64,000 nucleotides of DNA from Acridotheres tristis (Eukaryota > Chordata > Aves > Passeriformes > Sturnidae): NCBI GenBank assembly GCA_037013685.1, contig CM072919.1, positions 28,757,866 through 28,821,865 on the forward strand, in the 5' to 3' direction. The number at the start of each line of letters is the position of its first letter. The first letter of the stretch is position 1. The translations under genes and the position numbers were made by a program. Positions 1 through 11,800 of the stretch are shown here, one piece after another. The notes under the pieces are model-generated. The model worked only from the letters and a program-made list of their open reading frames with translations, searched no databases and was not told the origin of the DNA.

Positions 1-3000
1 ACTATCAAAATTCTTTTAGAGAACAATGTTTTGGTATATAGTCACAGAAACAAAATAATAACACTGGTAATTTCATTGCAAAACATGAGTTGACCTTCAT
101 CTGATTTAATAAAAACTCAGATTAAGGTTGATAAAGCAGTTTATATATGTAATGTTTTCTGTCACATGGTTTAGTTTTAGGAGCTCCTTGTGAGGAGCAA
201 GGAGTTGGTCTTTATGATCACTATGAGTTTCTTCTAACTCTATATACTCTGTGATTCTATTTCTAAAAGCAGAATTTTTTTTCCAGCACTAGAGCCCAAG
301 TTCCCCAATCTGCAGGGAGTAATTGCTGTCCATGGTCCTTCAGCAGCACACCATGGTGCTGTGAGAAGCACCAATTTCCAGTTTAAATGAAGTATCTAGC
401 CATGGTACTGCAGGATCAAGCTAGACAGATCCAAAGTTCAGCCATGGTAAGCCTGTCCAGAGAGCCTGAATGTGTACCTATTAAGATACATATGTGAAAT
501 CTCATTTTACTACATTTCAGAAAAAAAGAGAATTTTCATGCCCAAAATCTGTATTTTTGTCATAAAGTTTCACTGTGATGGTTCAGGGAGGCTCCCCAGT
601 CTGTCACTGGCAATTTAGACGTCATACTCTTCCTTTCAAACTTGTTTCTTGGTCCTGTTAGGATAGGACCAGGACATAGGTTTTCACGGGTGACTTTGAG
701 ATTCCAAATTGTCTCTGAATAAAATGGGGTGTATTCTGAGACTGCATGTTTCTGTCTTAGCATGACGTTCTTCTGTTTTGTGGGTTCAAATGGCAAAAGT
801 GGTCAGGGTCATGGTCAGATGCTATGGGTCCAACTATGACTTACTTATGACATACATAAGATAACATTGATGGGAGAAAAGGCATGGAATAACTTATGTA
901 ATCATAAGTGAACAAAATCTAATGCCTGTTTCAAGTGATATTTAACAGTGTTTGACATAATAGGCAAAAAAACCTTTCAAAATGTCTTCTAGTTTGCTAT
1001 TACTTTTCATGCAAGTCATGATTTAATCTGTTGCTTTGATGAAAGCTCTGGAAAGATTCCTGAGAATCAAAAAGTATTAAGTAAGGCTGTTTCTTTTGAA
1101 GGGATTTGAAGGGCTGGGAAACATAGATATGAAGAAATGAAACGAGTTAAGCCGCTCTAGAGTTTCTTGGCCACCCTCACTGCCCTCCAGTGATGTGCAC
1201 TTACAGCACAGGCAAACTGACATATTTGAAGAACCTGGAACCACATCTGCTCTCAAGGCATCTCTAAGCAGCTTATAGAGCTAAAAAAAGGGATGGAACA
1301 GAAGGTAAAAAAAAAATTATCTTTTTAATTCTATGTCGGCATGTCCCTAAGAAGGGCTTTTACTATCATATAAATGCATTTTGTCCTTTCCTTTTATGTC
1401 AAAATATTTTAATGTAGAAATGTTTTCAGAGCCCAAGCATAGTTTTTAAAAATTCACTAGGTTATAGGAGTTTGTAAACGGGAAAGTATGAAAGCTAAGT
1501 GAAAGTATGAAGGAGGACGAAGAAAGTTCACTGAATATTATATTTTTGAGACGTGTTCCTTGTCAACAAATCAAACCCTGATACTCAAAATCAAGGCTGC
1601 TTACAGCTACCCAATTGCCCTGTTCTTTCCTTCCTGACCAGTAAAAATTTCCTAACAAGAACCAATAATTTTGTTACAATAAAATACATTTATTAGCTAC
1701 TTCTAGATGATTAGCAATAAAGACAATGGTTTTACTACACAGCACCTCACTGTGCTTATTTGGATATACTACAGACATTGGAATTCCAGCATATGGTCAC
1801 CAGTTTCACCTCAAATTTCTATTTCATGCAGTATATACTTTGAAATACATTTAGTCTCACAAAATTACATAAGTGAGAATATGTTTATTACAGAGGAGTT
1901 CCGCTATCTTCAATTTATTTTTTTAAGCATCATCATGCTTTATTTTAAAAAAAGAGACAGCAAAATTACTAAAAAGGAAAACATTTTGTCAATAATAATA
2001 ACAAAAACATCAACAACAGTAATAATAATTTTGATTTGTTTTAGATTTGTGATATAACTTAATTTTTCTGAACTCTTCGTGTACTAATACAAGGTACTAC
2101 ACTTCTGATTTCTTCAGACACACTAATGATATTATAAGCAGCTTTTGTAGTTGTTTATTGATAAGCAGCCTTTTAGAAAACACCCAGGAAATGTTCCTCT
2201 GTAATTTTAAGAGGCAGAGGATATAAATCAAGGGTCAGACAGTGAAGACCGAAACATCCAACTTAAAATGGCTTCCTTCCATGCTCATTATACTCTTTTC
2301 CTGCTTAGATATTCAACTTACACCAATTGCATTTTTTTTATTTAGACCCGATGCTCCTTTTTTAGGGTGCTGAAGATGCTTTTGTAAAGATTATGAATAA
2401 CTTATCCTAAGCAAATCAAAGGCTCGTCTTTTATTTAGAAATTTTGAGCAGGATCATTCAGTGTTGAGAGAGCAAGTCCTCTGCTCTTCTGAATCTCTCT
2501 AATTATAATTTCCTAGCATATATGCATATATATATATCTCACTCCTAGTATCTTTTAGTAGCATTTTTTTCCAAGGTTTAATTAAGTCACTTTTATTTTA
2601 CTTTTGTACTCTCTTTAAGAGATCTCTTACAATCTGAACCCTAAGCATGTTGTCAAAGCCTAAAAACATCTTAAGATTTTCTTGTACATCTGGCCTTAAT
2701 CTAAAAATGTCTCAAACACTTCATTCCATACATCCCACATCAACAGTGGGACACAAATTTTTCTTTTGTTTCAAGCCTCTCCTAAGGATTTTTAATCACC
2801 TACCAAATCAAACTCCTCTCTTTTCTTACAGTCATATACAAACTAGCAAGAGTAGATTATTAAAAATTGATTTTAGAAAGAACTGTAACCCATGCTGACA
2901 GAAAAATACATCATCTTATTGGTTGATGGTGCTTCCATGGTTTTGCCACGTGACATTATCAGAAAAACATACTATTGAAAAACTCATCACCTGCCTGTAT

Positions 3001-5739
3001 GCTGATTCTCCTTTCCTCTTCAACACCTGCCCCGCAAGATATTGCAGGCCTCCCTTCACATTTCCCCCGCTCTCCCCCCCCCCCCCCACCCTTAAGGAAA
3101 CAAAACAGAGATGGTCAGAGAGCAGAGGAGCTATATCTCCTTCTTTCACTTAAACCAATCAGAGATTTCTATGCCAGGTGCAAAAAGACATAATTCAATG
3201 TGTTTTTATGGTAACAAGCTTTTTTTAGAAATGCAGAACTTTACAAAAAATATGCAACTCAACATAGACATTCCAGTTTCCCAACTCACAGATTTAGCTA
3301 CAACCTAGCAAAATATTTCCAGCGAATGCCTAATAAACACCTTGTGCAAAATACTTACCTTTCTGTGTGAGTGCTCGTGTGTGCAGTCATATGCAACTAT
3401 ACCATACAACTGAAAATAATTAAAAGATGGGGTAGGCATCGAACAGGTAATAAACAGGAGATTTATGTGTAACCTTTATTCAGACCCCATTTTGTACAGG
3501 TTATGATGTTAAACTTTCTTACAAAGAAACTTCTTCCTACAGTCAACAGGCCATCACAATATATGTATATTTAACCTTATTCAAAGATCTTCTTTCCAAG
3601 AATTCCTGAAAAAATAATTTAACTGAACAGAAAGACTTCTAACATTTTTATTCCAGCATCTCTGTTTATGAAACACATGCTTGCATTAAAGTACTTCAGC
3701 CTGTACTGTGAAATTAAGGTCCATAATTACTGTTACTTTGCTAGACAAATAGACTTGTAATTTATTTTGTGTGTCCACCTAGAAACATCTCAGAGTGTGA
3801 TTTTACAGGGTACTTCGTATCATATTCCACACCTTACATTCAAGCCACATTTCCAGTCAGTTTCAGCAGGAGCTGTGCATATGCAGACTTAGTTTCAGTT
3901 CTTTGCTTTGCTGGAAAAGACTGGGAAAACAGATCTCGACATCAGACCACCCAGCTACCTAGAACCACTCTGCAACTCCCATAAGAGCCTAGAGAAAAAC
4001 GCTGTAATCAGAGAGCATAAAATTGCCTTACACTACAAAGCCATATTATTTTCTTTCTGCTGTGTACTATTTCTCTCACTGTACACATTTTAATCTCTAA
4101 AACAATAAGGTAGAAATGCAAGGAGGTGTTTTCTGTGCAACCTATCTCACCACTAGGACAGCAATTGTAATGACTGCAAATGTGAAGCTTGGCTTTATAG
4201 AAACTAACATATGAATGCTTGACTGAAACTGCACTATTTCTTTAAACATAGGAGGTTTAATAGGATTTCAATTAACACATTCAGCTGTGAAAAAGAGATG
4301 TCACATGAATATATCTGGGACATTGCAAAAAGAAAGATCTTGCATTCCTTTATACTGAACTTTCCCATTTGAACTCCTGCAATAACTTAGTCTTAGGGCA
4401 ACAAAGAAATAATGATGGATAAGGGAGAAAGTTCCACTGTATTTGTAGTACCACCACGACTGCTGAGAGCAACTGCAACTTTTGACTTGCTTCAGATTCC
4501 ATCACCAGAAGCAAAATATATGTTACTTTTTTGGTATTAACTCCTGAACTCCCTAAGCCAGACAGAAGTAAAAATGTACTTTTATAAGTGCCATGGCAAA
4601 CAGAACATCAGAAGCACAATGAAAATTTCAACTCTTTTCTCTCCCATATATGTGTACGTGACATACATATGTCTATACACATGTCATTCTAAAACAAAAT
4701 CTAATTTTTGGTTTCTATGCTGCTACTGAATTTTCAGCTCAAGCAAACTCAAATTTTGCTTTAAACCATTTAAACATAATTATATTTAGTTATGTTTAAT
4801 ATATGGAAAATATAATAATATAAATATAATCAAATAATTATAGTAATTTTAGTAGTAAAATTTTTGCCACTTCTACTTCCTTTTATGATTATACCTAATA
4901 TACACAAAATGAGATATCAAATCATGAGCAAGACATTAAATACTGGACATCTGATTAACCATCAGCTGTCTTACATTTTCCTCTTTTTAAAGAAACTACT
5001 CCTGCTATTGTTTATATGCACAAGTTTCTAAAGTTTTCAAGTACACCATCAGCAAACTTTTGCAGTAGTAAAGGCTGCTTCACTGCTTGCATACCAAAAC
5101 AAACCTGAACCGCACTACACTGTACTATGCAACAGGAAAGTGGTAAACAAGCAGAATGAAACACATTTAGGTATTTTTTCAACAGAGAAAGACATGGCAG
5201 AGATCATGAATGCTAACAAATGGTTTTTGCTCTACTGTATCTATCGAGTACAATTTAATCCAACTTCTACTAATGAACAAAAACCAAACATGCATATTAT
5301 TTATTTTACTAGAGACTTGATGTCAGCAGGAAGAGGAATTTTCCAATACACCAAATGTCTAAATCAATTGCATTTCCTACAATAATTCACTTCCTATCAG
5401 CAGTTTATCTTCACTGTTATTTCAGAAACTATATAATGACGTCAGTTTCATTAAGATAAGTTCAGTTAAATTTTAACACAACAGCGATTTAGCATTGTCT
5501 TCATGCAGACTGCTGGTTCACTTTGTGATGGTTACCGTTTATTTCTACATATTTGCATTGCTCATTAATATGCCTCCGATGAATGAAGATGGTGAAATTG
5601 AAAATTTAATGTAAAAGCAATGATAACACTTGAATGTACCAATGTAATAAACATCCTGTGTGTGACAGGAGGTACCTCTGTTCCCAGGCAAACGTCATAT
5701 ACACAATATTTATAGGCAGATACTTCATATGGCATACTT

Positions 5740-5768
5740 TTTTGTATGCCCTTTTGTATGCCCTTTTG
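5740..5768. repeat. Short tandem repeat, 12-base unit
   Basis: The unit ttttgtatgccc occurs twice in direct succession and a third copy starts. It sits inside a PAM intron. Confidence 0.8.
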
Positions 5769-8478
5769 AGGTAAATCCTTAGGTTTAAGAGTACTGAAAC
5801 AAAAATTGTCTCTGACCATATCTCTAACCTCCAGGTTAGGATATACGTACTTCTGATGCCTTTTCTCTGGTTGTAGAATTATGAACCAAACATGATTAAG
5901 GGATAAAAGGGTTATTTCAGTATTTAATAAGGATCCTTAGGTGCAACGATTTGTCAAAGTGGAATATGCTGAAATTCACACACATGGTATATTGCATATA
6001 TGATTTTACAGACTTTTTAGATTAGTATATTTGACTTAATGAGAAGTTTAAATGAATGGCATGCAATTTCTTTATTTTAAAGTATTCTTCCCCAGATGTG
6101 GCCTCAGTCTAGTCTATAAAGTATGTTTTAGAGAGGGCTTTGATTTCTCAAGATAGTGTAAGGCTTTACAGGCCCCCAGCTGTGAGGCCTTTAGGATGTT
6201 TGGGGTTTTTTGTCTAGCAGAATATCAGGACTATGCCAAAATATTAGGCTTAAAGAATTACAAATATGTATGCTAAAAATACTGAGAACACATTAAAGGT
6301 ATATAAAAAGAAAAGGTAAAAAATCATCATGGCATCACCTCCATGGCAGCAGAACAATTTAACAACTATTTCAGTGTTTATTGAAGTAACGGTGTTTATT
6401 TCACCATTAAGGAGGGGTAAATAAGCGGCTAAAACAGAGAGAAAGAAACCCACGCAAGATAAAACAGAGAGTTATTGGAAAATTGTTGATGTGCTTTCTT
6501 TAGAGCAAGTCAAAGGTTTAATTTACTGAGCAACAGCTCAGCAGCAACAGAACTAATCAAAGACTTAGTTCTGGTGTCTTTGTGCTTTGTAGGTAAGGTT
6601 ATCATACAGAATATGCCATACCAGACCATAAAGGGAAATACTTCTATCTTTCACCTCTGTGAAAGGATGGACTTGTTCAATTACCTCAAACCCAGTGGAT
6701 GTATGAATGCGCCTGTCTGTAGGGTCTGCTGCCTCCTCCCTTCAAACTGTAGAATTTTCCTGCCATTAAGGTCTTGTTCAAATTTGGCTCCTACTGGCTA
6801 ACTCACTGAAATTATTTGAGAAGATGGATGAATTGGCAACACCATTGATCAAAACTGATTTGCCCCACAAAACTGGACTCCAATTTCTATGTAATTTTTA
6901 CAGGCACATTTTGCAGACCATTTTCAGCTCCTGATTTCCCCAGTCTATCTGAGGAGCACTTACAGAACCAAAACCTGCTTTCTAAGCCAGCCACTCAACT
7001 TTCCCTCTTTAGAGACAAAAATAAAACCAAACCTGAACTGGTTTTTCCTGTTGTTTTGCTTACTCAGACATAGTTCAACTGAAGTTAGAGCTGTATCAAT
7101 ATAAAATTGAAGACAGGCTCCTGCAAATGATGGGAGAATTTATCTTAATCTAATAATTAAGAAGACAAAATTAAATTCACAGCAACTACTGTGTTTTGGT
7201 ATTTCACATCATGAACCAAAGTAATTTCAAATTAATAAAACAATTCCATGTGTTACCATAGAAACAGGTTAGATGAGAATGTATATTAAATAGTGCTCTC
7301 AAGAAACCAGACTGCATTGCAGGAACATCTCCAAAATACATTTCAAAGACAAATGAGAAAGATTTTAACAGCAGGATCTTCTTCAACACTTTTTTTCAAA
7401 CACTAATGAATTTAATAAAACATACATATAACAAGAACCTTGATCAAATGTTAATGCACTTATTGGTGATATGATGGGTAAAGAAGATTGTCAGCATGAA
7501 TTTTGATGTAAATTTGTAAGCAGATAGCTCATTCTGCTCTGAAACAGGATTAAAAGATTTCAGTTGTTCTTCTTTCTTAAAAAATACATCTTGAATTGAT
7601 TAAGATAAATATCAGATATGTCACTGTAATACTGTTTCTAATACTTTAAAGTTCTTTCGTGCAAGACAGTTTCACACTCTAGAAGCTAGTTTTTTTTAAC
7701 TAAAACTTAATTATTTGAGTTAACTGTAAAAAATGGCAGAGTACATAGAAAATCTGACCCCTTTGGGAGGTGTTATCAAAAATTCTAAACACTGGCCAAT
7801 CTTCGCTCTTCTTAAAGGCAAAAGGAAATTAGCTTTAATTTAGTCCTTGAATCCCAACGTTGTTCAATGCAAACTGTATGAATCTGTAGCTGATGAGATC
7901 TTCCCCTTAGTCTAAAGAAAAATCCTAATACTGAGACAGCTTTTGTCTAACAGTATATGACTCACAAGAACTTTAGAGTCTAATATACTTCTGAAGCATA
8001 TATAATATTCTGAGTATTTATAAAATCTTTATAGAAGTCATATTTTTTTCTCCAGCTAAGTACTACACACATTTCTGTGTGAGTTGTAATGCACACTTGT
8101 ACATATACACAAATATAGTAAAAAATAATAGAGTATTAAGCAGCTACACTCAACTTCAACTCAATATTTGCATGTACAGCAAATATTGAAGCATAAGAAC
8201 ATTATTCCCTAATACACATATAGTAATAAAAAAAAGAGAGAGAAAATCAATGAAGAGTTAATAGCAAATAGTTACATACAGAATACATGCACATACAAAT
8301 AAATCACAACCTTCATTAGCAAATTAAACAAAGAATAGAAAAACATTATGAAATTAAAATGCACTAATAAATTTTACCTACAAGGCTAGAGATCAGTGGT
8401 AAACTAATTATTTTTTTATTTCTTATATAGCATGCAACCCTATTAGCTTTACATTGCAAATTGCATCAATTAAACAGA

Positions 8479-8523
8479 CTTCATAACTCATAACTTCATT
8501 AAAACTTCATAACTCATTAAAAA
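8479..8523. repeat. Imperfect short direct repeat
   Basis: The words cttcataactc and cattaaaa recur within about 45 bases. This looks like local slippage just downstream (PAM sense) of the duplicated exon. Confidence 0.6.
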
Positions 8524-8584
8524 TCAGGATATAATTTATCAGTATTTTACATTAATGAGTCCTTTACTTGACACATAAATAAAC

Positions 8585-8820
8585 AAGTACATACTCCGAT
8601 CCAAAATCTCTGCCTCTTCTTTTTTGGCCTGCCGCAGCAAATAACTTGCATCACTATCCTTGGTTTCTGAAAAATGGATTTAGGATATGATTTAGCCTTT
8701 GCATGTGAATGGAATTGAGTATCTCCCTACTGTGGAAAAACGCCCTTCAGAAATGAACATCTGGCATTTTTATACATAAACAGTAGTTGTATCAAACAAC
8801 AAGCACTAAAACAACAAATT
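8585..8820 (-). repeat. Tandem segmental duplication, left copy (exon 13b plus flanking intron)
   Basis: This aligns with about 8894-9129 at a constant shift of 309 bases. Homology covers the exon, the acceptor tract and roughly 140 bases of upstream intron, ending near 8820. It then fades into AT-rich sequence. Small indels in the intron part show the duplication is not recent. Confidence 0.85.
8595..8666 (-). CDS. PAM: PAM coding exon 13b (72 nt), downstream copy of a duplicated linker exon
   Basis: The acceptor is ttttcag and the donor is GTATGT. The exon completes a Glu codon begun by the previous exon and reads ETKDSDASYLLRQAKKEE and then AEILDR, leaving one base for the next exon. It resembles the mammalian linker just after the PHM domain and has that segment's length of 24 residues, as I remember it. 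It is homologous to 8910-8975 through both exon and flanking intron. Seventy-two is divisible by three, so inclusion or skipping keeps frame. It carries a Lys-Lys pair. It may be used together with, instead of, or less often than its sister. That cannot be told from DNA. Confidence 0.8.
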
Positions 8821-11800
8821 GAAATTTAAAAATTAAGATTTATATTAGAAGCTAGAAATAGAAATAAACATAGAAATAAAAAAGTGCATAGAATTAAGCA
8901 AGTGCATACCATGATCCAAAATCTCTTCTTTTTTGTCCTGCTGCAGCAAAGAAGTTGCATCACTATCCTTGGTTTCTGAAAAATGGGTTTAGGGTACGAT
9001 ATTAACCTCTGCATGTGAAGGGAATTACCTTCCTAACTGCGGAAAAAAATGCCCTTCTGAAATGAATACTTGGTATTTTTATCGTAATAGTCATACCACA
9101 CAAGGCAACAGTAAAAAAGTGAAATAGAAAAACTACACCTTGTACTTACTACACAGACACGTCAGTCAGATTACCTCTGGATAATAATGTTGCTGCAATT
9201 TATATGCCTACAACTGTTCAATGTAAAAATTTGATTCTTCCCATAATACGGCAGTGGGATCTAGAAAACTAGCACAATGCTATGATTCAATTTTGTAGGA
9301 AGTAGACAGAAGGTAAACATTAACAAACTGTTAATAAAAGTTTGGCATAGAAAAAAAGAAGACAGTCTTTAGGGTACACAGGTCACACAGCTGTAAAAAT
9401 ATGTTGGAAATTGGAAGACATCATGAGAAAGAAACAGACAAAAGACTATGGCAGACATTTCCACCAAAACAAACAGTAGAATCCCATGATGCTTCATTAA
9501 TTAGCAATTTGACTTTTATGTAGAACTTCATTACCTCTTATGAAAATTTTGCATACCAACACAACACAGAGAGATACATCAGTGAGCATAAAGTAGCATG
9601 AATAAAATGGATTACAAGTGTTTTTCACCTTCATGATGTCCATGCATCATCTTCAGCACATCAGACTTGACTGGAATAGGAATATTTGCCTCCTGTGGAA
9701 TATTCCTGAACATTTCAGGGTTTGCATTCTGTGTGCAGGTCATATATGAGACAGCATGCTTGGCTTCCATATAGTACATAATGTAAAAGTTGCACATTTC
9801 ATCATTGGCAGTACCCCTACACAGTACAGAAAAGATGTCGCACTTAGAAAATAATCATCTGAATAGTTGTTATTTAATTCATCCAACTTGTTTAACAGGA
9901 TACTGAAACACAGCAATCAAATGTTTAGATGTCGCAAATTAAAACATGCAGTACACTGCATTGCAGTGAGTATCAGAAATTTCATTGGTTTATACGGGAG
10001 AAAAGCAGTGTGCACAAAATCCCCACATATCTCAGAAATTCCTAGCAATTTGCTTTTGATTTTACAGAAAATTGTATCACCTATTTAAACTGCTCTTCCT
10101 TCTAATTCCTCCAGTATACTCCACACAGTTTCCATTGGCTGTGCACATTTTCTGATTAAATATGACAGAGGTGTATCATTCATTACAATTCACTTACTTC
10201 TCTACAAATCTTGGATGAATGTAACTTGAAATTGTTGCAAATAACATACATGCTCCATTTCAGCGGCTCTTTTTTATGACAAATCTTCCCCCTTTCCTCA
10301 TCAAGTGCATTTATTTATTGTCCAATTACACTGGTTCTAATACTGCAAAACTTATTTTTGTTATATATTAAGATATTGTAAGTATTGCTTAAACAGAACA
10401 TAGCACTGTCATCTTGAGAATAATTTGTAAGCTTCTGCAAAAAAACCATGAGTACAAGGGAAATTATAAAACACTACCAAAATTCAGCTCTTTGATAAAT
10501 GTGCATGTACTTGAAACAGAAGTGGCTCTTCTCTAATGCTACATAATCCTGTTTTCAATAAAAAAAACAGCTGGCAGAAGCAAGTTTTGGTTTTTTTTCT
10601 GAAAAATATTACTTTGTGAAGCAGAGTATATACGGCCTCTTTACAACTGTGGTCCGTTTCTTCCTCTGCCATATAGGTTAGTATCTTTTGTTTAGAGCTG
10701 CAATTCTGACAATGAATAAGCTAGGACTTTTTAATGAAAATTCATAAAATATAGGGGTTTACACCAAGATTTTCTAATTAGCTTTAACACTTAAACAGTG
10801 AGCCTACACTCATTAAAAAAATACAGAGGTGGTCTATTAGTTGCTTGCAAAAGACATCAGTGTTGACTGTTCCAGCAGCATTCTGCAGCATTCATTTATT
10901 TGCCAAATGAACAATAATAACACAAGCCAGAGGGGAGACAGGGAAACATGGGAGAAGAGACTGTTTCGAAAGGGGAATTGGTTATTTTTCCGTATGTTGG
11001 AAGTTCGGCATCCCTTGGAGACTACAAAAATGAGACTGACTGGGCAAGCTCTGCTTAAGCCTTTAGAAAGCATTAACTTCATTGTTGGACCTCCAATCTC
11101 CATCACTGCAATTGCTTCCTCTTTAAAACTCCAGTAGAAAATGAGATGTGGAAATTACACAAACTATGGTTCGCCTGACATGTTACTGTGTCTAAGCATT
11201 TGTGGTGGTTTAATTTCAGGTGGCAGTTAAGTACTGCCACTCACTGCCCCCATTCCTGCCCTCCCCAGAGTGGGATGAAGCAAAACCTGTGGTAAAATAT
11301 AATAACACTAAATATTAATAAATAAATAACAGTAATACTAAAAAATGATAATACTAATAAGCAATATGGCATTATTCATACAATATACATTTATATATTA
11401 TAGTGTAAACAAATAATAAATAAAAATAGTAGAATAATAATTATAATAATAACCATTAATGTAATGAAAAGGACAGAGAGAAAGAGTTTCTCCACTGAAA
11501 ACATATTAATACATTGAAAGAAAATACCATAATTTTCCTAAGACTGTTTCTTAAACTGTAAGGATTATTTAACAAACAGGAGCTACTTTGAGGAAAGTTA
11601 CAGAAACATGACAGAAACGTTTGGAACTTGAAAATAAGTCAGCAGTTAAATTAAGATTTTATGTTTTTAGTATCATGATATTTGTAAAACCCTCTTCTCA
11701 ACTAATTTTTTTCAACTGTTATACATCACTATCTTAACTGCCCCTGGGAAGGTGATAAATCCATGTTGAAATGGAGATGCATCCACCGAGATGCAATCTT

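Larger units (their letters stand above)
1..8594. other. PAM intron downstream of the duplicated linker exon, running off the window
   Basis: This is AT-rich intronic DNA on the 3' side of the last PAM exon found here. I searched the minus strand for the next expected exon, the start of the linker and lyase region, and found none, so it probably lies left of base 1. No intact transposable element was recognised. Short simple-sequence stretches occur at 2517-2540 (AT alternation), 3076-3089 (a C run) and 5740-5768 (a 12-base unit repeated). Four copies of CCATGGT lie between 330 and 448. Open frames here are short and match no family I know. Confidence 0.6.

Noticed and set aside
560..796. Minus-strand 78-codon frame as the next PAM exon
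   Set aside because: The sequence does not resemble the linker or lyase part of PAM, and no acceptor in the right phase borders it.
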